The notes under the pieces were generated by a model. The model worked only from the letters and a program-made list of their open reading frames with translations, was not told where the DNA came from and made no database searches. 64,000 bases of DNA, from positions 62,001 through 126,000 of the forward strand of contig NZ_AVSQ01000013.1 in assembly GCF_000685395.1 (NCBI RefSeq), in the 5' to 3' direction. Position numbers and translations under genes: made by a program. The DNA is from Candidatus Nitrosotenuis chungbukensis. GTDB taxonomy: Archaea > Thermoproteota > Nitrososphaeria > Nitrososphaerales > Nitrosopumilaceae. This document shows, piece after piece, positions 36,061 through 45,290 of this stretch (position 1 is its first letter; each line of letters starts with the position of its first letter).

Positions 36061-36589
36061 ATATTTTCCAGACGTCGTTTTTTAGGATGAATTTTTTCTT
36101 GTTTGCAAACAGGGTGTTCAGCTTCCACTTTCTAGTCTCGACATCGAAGTTGTAAATCACATTTGATATTTCCTGGGGCATGTTGGAAGAGTCCAGGTGA
36201 AATGGCAACAATTCAATCACAAAATCCATCTTTTCTAGTGCGTTATCAAACCAACTGCGGTCCTCTACGTCCAATACAAATCCTATCTGTGGGCTGCCGG
36301 AAAAATTGATCTCGATTTTCAGCGCATTGCTTGATCCTCTGCGCCTTTTCATCTCCTTGAAAATCTGTTTGACCTTGTCCCATCTGCGATACTCAAACCA
36401 TTTGAAAAATTCCTCATTGAATTCAAGCGGAATTGACAGTGTGACAAGACTCACAAAGTTTGGATCCATTTCCTGCGTTTCAAATTGCGTTACGCGAAAT
36501 CTCTCGTTAAATATTCCATAAATTACCTCGATTTCCCACGGTGAGATTCCATAATATCTCAAATCTGCAGTGAGAAAGCCGTCAGACAT
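36053..36589 (-). CDS. protein of unknown function
   Basis: 178 residues, soluble, no Cys and no signal. Alternating beta and helical segments rich in aromatics (EFFKWFEYRRWDKVKQIFKEMKRRR near residues 60-85, then INFSGSPQIGFVLDVED). The size and pattern suggest a single alpha/beta domain. No motif points to an enzyme. Single leftward gene between the 35626 gene and the tail-anchored protein. Function unknown. Confidence 0.65.
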   Translation of the reverse strand: MSDGFLTADLRYYGISPWEIEVIYGIFNERFRVTQFETQEMDPNFVSLVTLSIPLEFNEEFFKWFEYRRWDKVKQIFKEMKRRRGSSNALKIEINFSGSPQIGFVLDVEDRSWFDNALEKMDFVIELLPFHLDSSNMPQEISNVIYNFDVETRKWKLNTLFANKKKFILKNDVWKISI

Positions 36590-36649
36590 GATTTTCTTTT
36601 CTAAAAAATTGTAATTAAAGTTTCGAGGAGCGGCTCCGGAAAACTAGTC

Positions 36650-37207
36650 TTACCATATGGTGTTTATGTATTTCCAGAGATAAAATATGCTAATCGTGCC
36701 GATGAAAAAGAGCATTGGCTTCCATGCAAAGACAGGAATGCTTGGAGTTGCTAATCTTATCTTGTAATTGTCAAATACTGTGTGGACATAGTTCTTTACT
36801 TTGTCATTCCATATTTTGTAGTCGATTTGGTGTTTTTTCAGCATACCTTCAATCTCATAAATCACAGGAGTTCTCTGGCAGAACAAGTGCTGCAAATAAT
36901 CCCTTGAGACCTCGACTTCTGCATGTATTGCAACTAGTCCCTTTTTCATATCGACCAGTCTGACGTGCATCTCCCATGGCTTTTTCAGCTTTAGCGACAG
37001 GCCGTGGCCAATTTGGGACTCTTGTTTGTGTTCAAATTTTACGTGAGTAAAGCCCTCGTTTTTGAATAATTTTAGTAGATCCTCTACATTTTTTTTAACA
37101 ATAACTGTAAGCTGTTCTACTCCCTTAGCATCAATGGATATGGTTCGCTTGATTCCGTCTTGGAGCGATATTGTCTTTGGGTATTTTGTGAGGTATTCTT
37201 GCGCCAT
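36650..37207 (-). CDS. tail-anchored membrane protein of unknown function
   Basis: 185 residues: a soluble N-terminal part of about 155 residues and one C-terminal membrane span (about 163-182, FAWKPMLFFIGTISIFYLWKYI) with only a few residues after it. That places the bulk in the cytoplasm. The soluble part has beta/alpha alternation with no known motif (SISLQDGIKRTISIDAKGV...FTHVKFEHKQ). It lies downstream of cofE on the same strand with a 63-base gap. Confidence 0.65.
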   Translation of the reverse strand: MAQEYLTKYPKTISLQDGIKRTISIDAKGVEQLTVIVKKNVEDLLKLFKNEGFTHVKFEHKQESQIGHGLSLKLKKPWEMHVRLVDMKKGLVAIHAEVEVSRDYLQHLFCQRTPVIYEIEGMLKKHQIDYKIWNDKVKNYVHTVFDNYKIRLATPSIPVFAWKPMLFFIGTISIFYLWKYINTIW

Positions 37208-37270
37208 TTCTCTATTCTGTCCTCAAAACCAGTTTTATTTAAAGGAATAAACCTGTCTTGACAATATGCT

Positions 37271-38038
37271 CTAATTTTTGCTCTGAAAGCCACGAACATA
37301 CACGCACTGATCGTAGGATATTGCCATCTCATCTGTCCTGATTTTTCTGTCAGTTAGTTTTACTCCTGATTTTTTTATTACTGCAACCGGCGTTGACTCT
37401 GATCCCTCCCCCATCTTGTGATTTGCGATTGTGGCAAGATTGTCAGCAGTTGCCTTTAGGGTAACTTTGAGGGGATTGCCGTCAAGGTCTTTCTGTCCTC
37501 GCATGTCGTGCACCGGCTCTAATCCCGCACACGCGATTGCGACGCCAGTAGTCCCAATTCTTGCTGGCATCAACCTGCTGTCCACAATTATTACCCCTAC
37601 GTGAATTCCAAGATTAAGGAAGATCTTTCTGCGCAGCTGCTCTGCCATCAAATACGGCAAGTCTGGATACAAAATTACGCTGCCCTTTCTCACATTTGAT
37701 TTGTCTATTCCTGCGTTTGGAGCAAGAATGTTATCTGATGACGTGAGTACAAAGCCTGCAACTCCTCCGAAAATTTTATCCGACTCGCGCAAAACTATCT
37801 CAGCTGTCTTTGCGTCAAGCTGAAACCTTTCCGATATGGCTTGAGACTTTTCAGACGATTTGACTTTCTCGATATCTACTATGCGGTTCTGCGAGTTTGC
37901 CGTATACTTGCTTGATATTGCCAAAACGTCTCCGTCTTCTAATCTGACCGCGCCGTCTAGTGAATTCATTATGTCTTGGTACAGATCAAAACCGCCTTGT
38001 CGTTTTTCTATTCTGACTGGAATGACTTCTAGCGACAC
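37271..38038 (-). CDS. cofE: coenzyme F420:L-glutamate ligase
   Basis: 255 residues. It adds L-glutamate residues to F420-0 using GTP. Family marks are LAPNAGIDKSNV near residue 108, DSRLMPARIGTTGVAIA near 155 and KMGEGSESTPVAV near 213. GTG start. The genes for making the F420 core are not in the window. Divergent from the first leuC across 76 bases. Thaumarchaea are known to make F420, so presence here is expected. Confidence 0.92.
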   Translation of the reverse strand: MSLEVIPVRIEKRQGGFDLYQDIMNSLDGAVRLEDGDVLAISSKYTANSQNRIVDIEKVKSSEKSQAISERFQLDAKTAEIVLRESDKIFGGVAGFVLTSSDNILAPNAGIDKSNVRKGSVILYPDLPYLMAEQLRRKIFLNLGIHVGVIIVDSRLMPARIGTTGVAIACAGLEPVHDMRGQKDLDGNPLKVTLKATADNLATIANHKMGEGSESTPVAVIKKSGVKLTDRKIRTDEMAISYDQCVYVRGFQSKN

Positions 38039-38082
38039 AACCTGTTATGCGAATTTCGTATCTTTTAGTCTTCTTCTACAAA

Positions 38083-38092
38083 GCTTTTAATC
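38083..38092 (+). promoter_or_regulatory. TATA box of the first leuCD pair
   Basis: GCTTTTAATC lies 23-32 bases before the GTG start (38115). Confidence 0.5.
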
Positions 38093-38114
38093 CAAAATAC
38101 TGCGTATTTTTCAT

Positions 38115-39386
38115 GTGAATATCACAGAAAAACTCCTAGCAAAGGCTGGCGGCAAGTCAAGCGTAGCGCCAGGCGACATTGTTTTTGCAAACGTGGACAA
38201 GGTGATGATTCACGATGTTTCAGGACCTGGCGTCATCAAGGTATTTGACAAGCTGAAAAAAGAGGGAACGATCAGCGTGGAAAAGCTTTGGGATCCGTCA
38301 AAGGTGTGGGTTGCAGAGGACCATTTTGTCCCGTCCGCTGAAAAAATTTCCGCAGAAAACATCATGAAACTAACAAAGTTTACAAAGCAATATGGGATTG
38401 AAAAACACTTCAAGTACGGGATGGGCCAGTATGGAATATGCCATACCCTGTCACATGAAGAGGCCCTGGTCTTGCCTGGCGAGATATATGTTGGCGGCGA
38501 CTCGCACACAAATACCACCGGGGCACTGGGCGCATTTGCCTGTGGCCTAGGGCATACTGATGTTGCATATGTCCTACTGAATGGAAAGATCTGGTTCAAG
38601 GTTCCAGAGACGTTATACTTTAAGCTAAATGGAAAACTACCAGAGAACGTAATGGCGAAAGACTTTATCTTAAAAATAATTGGCGATATTGGAAATGATG
38701 GCGCCGCATACGCTGCGATGCAATTTGGCGGAAGCGGAGTATCTGATATGTCAGTAGAATCTCGGCTTACACTGTGCAACATGACTACCGAAGCTGGCGC
38801 AAAAAACGGAATCGTAGAGCCAGACCAAAAGCTCTTTGATTATCTTGCCGCTCGCGGAGCTACCAATTATTCTCCGGTGTATGGTGATTCCGATGCGCAA
38901 TATCAAAAGGTCTACGAATACGAGGCATCAGAACTGGAACCGTTAGTCGCAAAACCCTTCTCCCCAGAAAACATCGCAGTTGTAAGGGATGTTTCAGGAA
39001 TTGAGCTTGACAAATCATACATTGGTTCCTGCACTGGTGCAAAATACGAGGACTTGGAAGCTGCAGCAAAAATTCTAAAGGGAAGAAAAGTCAAAATTAG
39101 AACCGAGATCTTACCTGCAGCAATATCCATTTACAAAAGGGCGATGGAAAACGGCCTGCTCAAAATATTTCTTGACGCCGGTGCGACTGTGGGGCCTCCG
39201 ACATGCGGCGCATGCTGTGGAGCACACATGGGGGTCTTGGCTAAGGACGAAATCTGCATTAGCACTACTAACAGAAACTTTCCTGGACGAATGGGCCATG
39301 TGGAATCTCAGACGTATCTGTCATCTCCTCTTGTTGCTGCAGCGTCTGCAGTCACTGGTAAAATCACCGACCCGAGGGATCTGTAA
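38115..39386 (+). CDS. leuC: aconitase-family dehydratase large subunit, archaeal type (isopropylmalate/homoaconitate)
   Basis: 423 residues. The three Cys ligands for [4Fe-4S] can be placed in SYIGSCTGAKYEDLEAA (near 302) and GPPTCGACCGAHMG (near 360). The motif GDSHTNTTGALGAFACGLG is present. The length and lack of the long insertion fit the archaeal/methanogen LeuC-HacA type. It moves the hydroxyl group of 2-isopropylmalate or the homocitrate chain intermediate. It overlaps its small subunit by one base. A second, different pair follows, so the two probably have different substrates. Confidence 0.88.
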   Translation: MNITEKLLAKAGGKSSVAPGDIVFANVDKVMIHDVSGPGVIKVFDKLKKEGTISVEKLWDPSKVWVAEDHFVPSAEKISAENIMKLTKFTKQYGIEKHFKYGMGQYGICHTLSHEEALVLPGEIYVGGDSHTNTTGALGAFACGLGHTDVAYVLLNGKIWFKVPETLYFKLNGKLPENVMAKDFILKIIGDIGNDGAAYAAMQFGGSGVSDMSVESRLTLCNMTTEAGAKNGIVEPDQKLFDYLAARGATNYSPVYGDSDAQYQKVYEYEASELEPLVAKPFSPENIAVVRDVSGIELDKSYIGSCTGAKYEDLEAAAKILKGRKVKIRTEILPAAISIYKRAMENGLLKIFLDAGATVGPPTCGACCGAHMGVLAKDEICISTTNRNFPGRMGHVESQTYLSSPLVAAASAVTGKITDPRDL

Positions 39387-39868
39387 TGGGCAAGGTAATA
39401 AAATACGAGCGCGACAACATCGACACTGATGTAATTTTACCTGGTACTTATCTGAAACTACATGATTATGATGAAATAGCAAAGCACGCAATGGAGGGAA
39501 TCGATCCTAATTTTCATGCAAGGGTGAAAAAAGGCGACTTTATTGTGGCAGGAAAAAACTTTGGTTGTGGCTCCTCGCGTGAACACGCCCCTATTGCATT
39601 GAGCCACTGTGGAATCAAAGCAGTTCTGGCACTGTCGTTTGCAAGGATTTTTTACAGAAACGCAGTCGATGGGGCGTTCTTACTTCCAATAGAAATCGAC
39701 GAAGCTGCCTACAAGAAAATATCGGAAAACGATGAGCTGGAGATCAACACTGACAAAAACGAAATCAAAAATCTTACAAAAAATGAGACCTACCCGATGA
39801 AGCCCTTCTCAGACATCATATCGAAGATAATCGCGGCGGGCGGCCTCTTCAAATACAAACCAGACTGA
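39386..39868 (+). CDS. leuD: aconitase-family dehydratase small subunit, archaeal type
   Basis: 160 residues, swivel domain. [20 protein letters not shown] carries the loop that reads the substrate side chain (YLKL at residues 22-25), and [14 protein letters not shown] near residue 55 is the family signature. The Lys at residue 24 stands where methanogen homoaconitase is reported to have Arg, so homoaconitate (lysine pathway) is a possible substrate besides isopropylmalate. Start ATG touches the large-subunit stop. Confidence 0.87.
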   Translation: MGKVIKYERDNIDTDVILPGTYLKLHDYDEIAKHAMEGIDPNFHARVKKGDFIVAGKNFGCGSSREHAPIALSHCGIKAVLALSFARIFYRNAVDGAFLLPIEIDEAAYKKISENDELEINTDKNEIKNLTKNETYPMKPFSDIISKIIAAGGLFKYKPD

Positions 39869-39920
39869 GCGTTATCTGTTTTACAATTTTATATTGAATC
39901 TTACAACCATCTAGTGTAAA

Positions 39921-41327
39921 ATGCCGCAAACGTTGTTTGAAAAAGTCTGGAACTCCCACAAGGTTACCGAAATTGACGGTAGGACCCTCATCTACATCGA
40001 TAGACATTTGGTGCATGAGGTAACGTCGCCACAGGCCTTTGACGGATTACGGATAAACAAAAGAAGGGTTCGAAGACCTGACTTGACGTTTGCCACCATG
40101 GATCACAACGTCCCGACAAACAACCGCTCCCTTCCAATCATCGACCAAATTTCTGCAATCCAAATCAAAACGCTGGAGACAAACTGCAAAGAGTTTGGCA
40201 TAGAGCTATTTGACTTGCACAGCCCGTATCAGGGAATAGTGCACGTGATAGGACCGGAGCTTGGGATAACGCTACCTGGAACTACGATTGTATGTGGAGA
40301 CAGTCACACCTCAACGCATGGTGCCTTTGGTGCATTTGCCTTGGGCATTGGAACAAGCGATGTGGAACACGTCTTGGCAACACAATGTCTTGTGATGGAC
40401 AAGCCAAAAACATTTGAAATTAGAGTGGACGGGAAAAGAAAGCACCGACACGCAATTACTGCAAAAGACATCATTCTTTCTATCATAAAAAAAATTGGGA
40501 CGGCGGGCGGAACTGGTACTGTAATTGAGTATCGTGGGGAGGCAATCTCTGATCTCTCCATGGATGAAAGAATGACCGTGTGCAACATGTCAATTGAGGC
40601 AGGCGCAAGGGCAGGCTTGATTGCACCTGACAACAAGACATTTGATTATTTGAAAGGAAGAAAATACGCTCCTAAAAATTATGATGACCTAGTTAATTCT
40701 TGGAAGGCTGATTTGGTGACAGATAATGGGGCCAAGTTTGATAAGACATTTGCAATAAGTGCAAGCGACATCGTACCCCAAGTAAGCTGGGGAACAAATC
40801 CAGCAATGACTAGCGATGTTACAGATGCTGTGCCATACCCAGACGAATACGCAAAAGGAAACAAAAGCCAGGAAGACGCAGCAAAAAAAGCGCTAGAATA
40901 CATGGATCTAAAACCTGGAACGCAGATCACCGACATCAAAATAGACCGAGTGTTCATAGGATCTTGCACAAACGCCAGGCTCCAAGACTTGGTAGAGGCA
41001 GCAGATGTCATTCATGGAAGAAAAGCATCGCCAAATGTTCGCGTGATGGTTGTCCCAGGATCCCAGCAGGTAAAAAAACAAGCAGAAGAAATGGGGCTAG
41101 ATAAAATATTTCAGGACGCAAATTTTGAGTGGCGAGAATCCGGATGCAGCATGTGTCTTGGAATGAATCCTGATATTTTGTCAAGGGGTGAAAGATGTGC
41201 CAGTACGTCAAACCGAAATTTTGAAGGAAGGCAAGGGTCTGGCGGTAGAACCCATCTTGTAAGCCCTGTCATGGCTGCAGCTGCTGCAATTGCGGGGCAT
41301 TTTGTTGACGTACGGGAGTGGTTTTAA
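39921..41327 (+). CDS. leuC: 3-isopropylmalate dehydratase large subunit, bacterial type
   Basis: 468 residues. The family marks of bacterial LeuC are clear: [36 protein letters not shown] at the start, THDHNVPT-type [50 protein letters not shown], and [12 protein letters not shown] with FeS Cys. It isomerises 2- to 3-isopropylmalate in leucine synthesis. A TTTTATATTG box lies about 32 bases upstream of ATG, so this pair can be expressed apart from the first pair. Confidence 0.94.
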   Translation: MPQTLFEKVWNSHKVTEIDGRTLIYIDRHLVHEVTSPQAFDGLRINKRRVRRPDLTFATMDHNVPTNNRSLPIIDQISAIQIKTLETNCKEFGIELFDLHSPYQGIVHVIGPELGITLPGTTIVCGDSHTSTHGAFGAFALGIGTSDVEHVLATQCLVMDKPKTFEIRVDGKRKHRHAITAKDIILSIIKKIGTAGGTGTVIEYRGEAISDLSMDERMTVCNMSIEAGARAGLIAPDNKTFDYLKGRKYAPKNYDDLVNSWKADLVTDNGAKFDKTFAISASDIVPQVSWGTNPAMTSDVTDAVPYPDEYAKGNKSQEDAAKKALEYMDLKPGTQITDIKIDRVFIGSCTNARLQDLVEAADVIHGRKASPNVRVMVVPGSQQVKKQAEEMGLDKIFQDANFEWRESGCSMCLGMNPDILSRGERCASTSNRNFEGRQGSGGRTHLVSPVMAAAAAIAGHFVDVREWF

Positions 41328-41328
41328 T

Positions 41329-41901
41329 TTGGAAAAATTCAGCAAAGTATCAAGCACTGCCATCCCACTAGATAGGGCAAATGTCGACACTGACCAAATC
41401 GTCCCAAAACAGTTTCTCAAGCTAGTCCAAAGGACCGGCTTTGGCAAATTCTTATTCTATGACTGGAGGTTTGACCAAGACGGAAAGCAAAAGCCAGACT
41501 TTGTGCTAAATGATCCGACGTATTCTGATTCGCACATACTCTTGGCCGGTGAGAACTTTGGGTCCGGCTCGTCGCGCGAACATGCTGCATGGGCACTAAA
41601 GGACTATGGACTAGACGTGATTATAGCACCTTCCTTTGCCGACATTTTCTACAATAACTGTTTTAAAAACGGCATTCTGCCAATTTCCCTTCCAGGAAAT
41701 CTGGTGGATGATCTGATGCAGACAAAATCTGCAATCGAAGTTGATCTGGAATCTCAAACCATCCGGTATGATTCTAGGACAATCCCATTTGCGATAGACG
41801 AGGGCAGAAAAAAAACGCTGCTTGAAGGGCTAGATGACATTGCAGTTACACTGCAGTATGAAGACAGGATTACCTCATACGAAAAAAGTCACGCCTTGTG
41901 A
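41329..41901 (+). CDS. leuD: 3-isopropylmalate dehydratase small subunit, bacterial type
   Basis: 190 residues from the TTG at 41329, one base after the large-subunit stop (MEKFSKVSSTAIPLDRANVDTDQIVPKQFL). Signature FGSGSSREHAAWALKDYGLDVI and FKNGILPISLP are typical of bacterial LeuD. The frame is open 39 bases further upstream, but that part lies inside leuC. Convergent with the nucleotidyltransferase, overlapping it by 13 bases. Confidence 0.94.
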   Translation: MEKFSKVSSTAIPLDRANVDTDQIVPKQFLKLVQRTGFGKFLFYDWRFDQDGKQKPDFVLNDPTYSDSHILLAGENFGSGSSREHAAWALKDYGLDVIIAPSFADIFYNNCFKNGILPISLPGNLVDDLMQTKSAIEVDLESQTIRYDSRTIPFAIDEGRKKTLLEGLDDIAVTLQYEDRITSYEKSHAL

Positions 41902-42614
41902 CCCATCTGCTTTAGTATTTTTTTAACTACTGTATCATTGCGTTCTAGTATTGCGGGGGATTCAACATCGAGCCACGGCGTATCTTTGATATCAAATGCG
42001 CTAACCAGTCCCTTTTTTGATAGCCCCTGCAAAATGTCAAATGACAAGTTAACGTTCTTTTTTGTCCTAAATTTGGCCTTTATCAAATCAATTATTTTTC
42101 CATGGATTACATAGATTCCGGTGCATTCGAAATTCGGCATTTTGACTAGGGGCTTTTCAATGAACTCTGTGACGACACCGTTGCTTACTTTTGCAAACCC
42201 CGTCTCCTCCTTTCTGTACTGCCTTGTTGCAACGCACGCCATGCTCTTTTTTTCAACAAAATGCTCGTACATTTTTTCCAAGTTGACTGCCCCCATGTTG
42301 TCTACAAACCACAAGAAAAACGGCTCCTTTCCAAGCGTTTTGCCTAGGTGTAACAAGTCTCCCGCAGTACCGCTTCCTGAATCTTGGACAAATTTTATTT
42401 TGGGATCGTTTTCGAAATAGTTCTTTATCTGGCCTCCGAGGCCCGCGATGTCTGCAACTATGATTATCTCTGAGACTAGCTTGAATGATGACAGGTATCG
42501 TACGACGTGGTCTATCAGGGGACTTCCTAAAACTGGGATCATCGCCTTTGGGAAATAATCCGTAAACGGCCTCGCACGAGTTCCTTTGCCGCCTGCTAAA
42601 ATTACCGCTTTCAA
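41889..42614 (-). CDS. sugar-phosphate nucleotidyltransferase
   Basis: 241 residues. The N-terminal signature VILAGGKGTRARPFTDYFPKAMIPVLGSPLIDH is the nucleotide-binding site of the glucose-1-phosphate thymidylyl-/mannose-1-phosphate guanylyltransferase group. LWFVDNMGAV holds the metal Asp, and EKPLVKMPNFECTGIYVI is the late sugar-binding block. It makes NDP-sugars for surface glycans; the base and sugar are not certain. It directly follows rps9 (no gap) on the same strand. Confidence 0.88.
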   Translation of the reverse strand: MKAVILAGGKGTRARPFTDYFPKAMIPVLGSPLIDHVVRYLSSFKLVSEIIIVADIAGLGGQIKNYFENDPKIKFVQDSGSGTAGDLLHLGKTLGKEPFFLWFVDNMGAVNLEKMYEHFVEKKSMACVATRQYRKEETGFAKVSNGVVTEFIEKPLVKMPNFECTGIYVIHGKIIDLIKAKFRTKKNVNLSFDILQGLSKKGLVSAFDIKDTPWLDVESPAILERNDTVVKKILKQMGHKA

Positions 42615-43073
42615 TTACCTGTATGATTTCTGCTTTCTTCTTCTAGCTCCAGGCCCACCAAATTTCTTTGGCTCTTTTTGTCTGGCGTCTCCGCTTAGAA
42701 GGTGTTTATCAAACTCGTTGATTTTCTTGCGCAACTCGCTTCTGACCGGCTTTGCAAAGGGGTGCTCTTTTGGATCCTTTTTCGATTTTGTCCAGCCTGT
42801 AAGCGCCCTTGAAATTGCAGTTGCTGCAGCATATGCTTGACCCATAAATCCGCCGCCCTTGACGCGAACTGAAATGTCTACTTTGTTTCTTAATTCGCCT
42901 GCAAGCTCAAGTGGACTCAGGATTACCTCTCTTGCAGTCTCTTGCTGAATCATTTCTGCAGGAGTGTTGTTTATTCTAACTCTGCCAGTGCCTTTTGTGA
43001 TGTATACGTGTGCCCTTGACGTCTTTCTTGTTGCAAAGTAGATCTCTGTCTTTGGGATCATGCTGGTGTCCAC
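42615..43073 (-). CDS. rps9: ribosomal protein S9
   Basis: 152 residues. The segments TGRVRINNTPAEMI, VKGGGFMGQAYAAATAISRAL and the Arg/Lys-rich C-terminus GARRRKQKSYR that reaches the P site are typical. It overlaps rpl13 by 16 bases. The archaeal partners rpoN and rpoK that often follow rps9 are replaced by the nucleotidyltransferase. Confidence 0.95.
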   Translation of the reverse strand: MDTSMIPKTEIYFATRKTSRAHVYITKGTGRVRINNTPAEMIQQETAREVILSPLELAGELRNKVDISVRVKGGGFMGQAYAAATAISRALTGWTKSKKDPKEHPFAKPVRSELRKKINEFDKHLLSGDARQKEPKKFGGPGARRRKQKSYR

Positions 43074-43504
43074 CCTACTGTCTTTGACAAGTCATACATT
43101 GTGGTATAGTTGGCAGAAGGTCTTGTGATTTTTGCATTTTCCAAGACTATCTTTTTTGATGATTTCAACTGTTTTGGCACTCCCATGTATGTTCGAAGGC
43201 GTTTTAGTGCTGCATCCCCTGACGGCTTTTTCCTTGGAAGCATTCCACGCACCATTCTTGCAATTATTGTGTCTGGTCTTCTTGGGTGGTATGGGCCGTG
43301 TTCTGGATGCAATATGCTTGCAATCTCTAAAAAGTCCCTGTACTCGTTTATGATGTTGCTCCTGTTTCCGCTAAGCATTATTTTTTCACAATTTACAACT
43401 GTAACGCGGTTTCCCTGAAGTAGCATCTTTGCCACGTTTGAGCTCAGTCTGCCTGCAATCTGGTCAGTTCCGTCAATTACTATGTTTTGAGCCTGTTTAT
43501 CCAA
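43058..43504 (-). CDS. rpl13: ribosomal protein L13
   Basis: 148 residues, archaeal L13 form. IDGTDQIAGRLSSNVAKMLL at the N-terminus, GPYHPRRPDTIIARMVRGMLPRKKPSGDAAL in the middle. It assembles early into the large subunit. It overlaps both neighbours (rpl18e by eight bases, rps9 by 16). Confidence 0.95.
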   Translation of the reverse strand: MDKQAQNIVIDGTDQIAGRLSSNVAKMLLQGNRVTVVNCEKIMLSGNRSNIINEYRDFLEIASILHPEHGPYHPRRPDTIIARMVRGMLPRKKPSGDAALKRLRTYMGVPKQLKSSKKIVLENAKITRPSANYTTMYDLSKTVGWTPA

Positions 43505-43844
43505 TTATTCTCACTCCCTTCCCTGAAGGAAACTTGGATATCATTTCAGAATGACTGATAATTTTTCCGCCTGCCTCTAGAATCTTTTTTGCGGCTGAAG
43601 TGGAAATGGAAAACGAACAAACTGTTATTTTGTGAGAAATCTTTCCGGTTCCAAGCAGTTTGCCTGGCACCATGATGACGTCGCTGTCTTTGGTAACGTT
43701 GTCTATCTTAGTCAAGTTTACTATTCTTTTTGCAGAAGTCGGCTTTAGCGCCATCTCTGCAACCTTTGACCAAATGGGGGCCTCGTTCTTAATTGAAGCT
43801 TGTTTTAGCTCTTTTACCATCTTTACCATAACTTGATTGGTCAT
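43497..43844 (-). CDS. rpl18e: ribosomal protein L18e
   Basis: 115 residues from ATG 43844 (MTNQVMVKMVKELKQAS), which is the family's usual size. The frame is open to 43940, but that would overlap rpoD by 59 bases and would contain the TATA-like box at 43864-43876. PGKLLGTGKISHKITVCSFSIS is typical. Second gene of rpoD-rpl18e-rpl13-rps9. Confidence 0.93.
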   Translation of the reverse strand: MTNQVMVKMVKELKQASIKNEAPIWSKVAEMALKPTSAKRIVNLTKIDNVTKDSDVIMVPGKLLGTGKISHKITVCSFSISTSAAKKILEAGGKIISHSEMISKFPSGKGVRIIG

Positions 43845-43863
43845 AGAATGGCCTTTTGTAGCC

Positions 43864-43876
43864 CAAATATAATATG
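43864..43876 (-). promoter_or_regulatory. internal TATA-like box before rpl18e
   Basis: CATATTATATTTG on the minus strand, 20-32 bases before the rpl18e ATG, in the 37-base gap behind rpoD. It would let rpl18e-rpl13-rps9 be transcribed apart from rpoD. Confidence 0.5.
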
Positions 43877-43881
43877 TATGA

Positions 43882-44520
43882 TCACGCTTTGAGTTCGGAT
43901 ATTGTCTGTTTGAACTCTTGGAGTCTGCTTTCAAGCTCATCGACTCCTGCCACGAGAATCTGTTCTGGACTTAGTGCGCCCGTGGTTTCCAGTGTAAGGA
44001 CATACTCATCCGGCTTATCTGTGTGGGTTAGAACTGATACGTTTGCAGAATTCCATTTGGCGTGGTCTGATCCGCGCCCAAGTCTTGCATATGCCTCGAC
44101 TTTGAGCTTTTGCCCTGGTGCTAATTGTACAATTGGGATCTTGTCTGATACTGCCTTTACTGTATCGTCTTCTGAGCTGAGTTCTGAAGAATAGATGGTT
44201 CTTGTTGTGTCTGTTTCGCCAGAGTCTATTACCAGCATTACGCGGCAGTTTGAGCAGCCTGACTTACTTTGGCATGAGCACTTGGATGGTTCTGCAAATC
44301 GCTTTAGGTCAGTTTTTAGTGGAATGAGGCCTAGTCTGTGGGCAACACCCTCATCTGACATTACAGAGGAATTGTCAATGACGTCTACGGTGTCTATTGC
44401 AAAAACAGGAACTCCGTTAAGACAAATTCGTCTTAGAGCATTTGCGTACTGTAGGGGCGCGCCCTTGATCTTAACTGACATACGTTGCTTATCTTGCGAA
44501 ATAATCTCTAAAGAAGTCAA
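43882..44520 (-). CDS. rpoD: DNA-directed RNA polymerase subunit D (Rpo3)
   Basis: 212 residues, homologue of bacterial alpha N-terminal domain and Rpb3; it nucleates polymerase assembly with subunit L. The N-terminal LQYANALRRICLNGVPVFAID dimerisation segment is clear. Domain 3 has a short Cys cluster (CSCQSKSGCSNC near residue 80) that could bind zinc or an iron-sulfur cluster, as known for several archaeal D subunits. TTG start. Divergent from SBDS across 83 bases. Confidence 0.94.
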   Translation of the reverse strand: MTSLEIISQDKQRMSVKIKGAPLQYANALRRICLNGVPVFAIDTVDVIDNSSVMSDEGVAHRLGLIPLKTDLKRFAEPSKCSCQSKSGCSNCRVMLVIDSGETDTTRTIYSSELSSEDDTVKAVSDKIPIVQLAPGQKLKVEAYARLGRGSDHAKWNSANVSVLTHTDKPDEYVLTLETTGALSPEQILVAGVDELESRLQEFKQTISELKA

Positions 44521-44574
44521 ATCTTAAAAAAAAACTCGCTGGTCCACATAAAAATCTAGCGTGTTTTTGACAGA

Positions 44575-44583
44575 GATAAATAC
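44575..44583 (+). promoter_or_regulatory. TATA box of the SBDS-exosome operon
   Basis: GATAAATAC lies 21-29 bases before the ATG at 44604, and probably drives the seven-gene superoperon. Confidence 0.55.
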
Positions 44584-44603
44584 TGATATTTGGTTACTAA
44601 AGC

Positions 44604-45290
44604 ATGACTGAGGTAACGGTAATTAGACATTCCGTAGCCGGGGAAAAATTCGAGATTTTAGTAAAGCCTGATCCTGCCCTTGATTACAAGTTGGGCAAAA
44701 TAAAGGACGTCTCAGCAATTCTGGTATCTGACGAAGTATACACTGACTCTGGCAAGGGAACCAGGGCATCTACAGAAAAATTACTAAAGGCCTTTGGAAC
44801 CGAGGACACAAATGCAGTAATAGAGCAAATCATCAAAAAAGGAGAACTTAATCTAACCACTGATCAGAGGCGAAAAATGATTGCCGAAAAAAGAAAACAA
44901 ATCATCAACTTTATCGCAAAAACATACGTTGATCCAAGATCTCATCTGCCTCATCCTCCGATGAGAATAGAGCAGGCATTGGAACAAACGCGAGTCTCCA
45001 TCGACCCGTTCAAAAACTCAGAGGAGCAGGCAAAGGAAGTGGTTGAAAAACTCCGTACTATAATTCCGCTAAAGTCCGAAAACATGCTGCTAGAAATCAC
45101 GGTTCCAGCCCAATATGCGTCCCAATCTTATTCCGTACTAAAGTCAAATGGAACATTAAAAAAAGAAGAATGGCAAAATAATGGATCTCTTAAAGCAATA
45201 CTAGAAATACCTGCGGGAGCAAGGGCAAACGTGATAGACAGGCTTGGCTCCATAACCAAGGGTTCGGCAACTGTGGAGATGGTAAAGTAA
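44604..45290 (+). CDS. sbds: ribosome maturation protein SBDS (Sdo1)
   Basis: 228 residues in three domains: N-terminal FYSH (VAGEKFEILVKPDPALDYKLG), a central helical bundle (QRRKMIAEKRKQIINFIAKTYVDPRSHLPHPPMRIEQAL) and a C-terminal ferredoxin-like part. In eukaryotes it releases Tif6/eIF6 from 60S with EFL1; archaeal homologues act in large-subunit maturation. First gene of the exosome superoperon; its stop and the rrp4 start share one base. Confidence 0.95.
   Translation: MTEVTVIRHSVAGEKFEILVKPDPALDYKLGKIKDVSAILVSDEVYTDSGKGTRASTEKLLKAFGTEDTNAVIEQIIKKGELNLTTDQRRKMIAEKRKQIINFIAKTYVDPRSHLPHPPMRIEQALEQTRVSIDPFKNSEEQAKEVVEKLRTIIPLKSENMLLEITVPAQYASQSYSVLKSNGTLKKEEWQNNGSLKAILEIPAGARANVIDRLGSITKGSATVEMVK

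Noticed and set aside
38115-41901. Tandem leuCD pairs as an assembly duplication
   Set aside because: The pairs differ in length, subfamily and base sequence, so they are not copies of one locus.
43845-43940. Longer N-terminus for rpl18e
   Set aside because: It would overlap rpoD by 59 bases and include a TATA-like box. The ATG at 43844 gives the normal family length.
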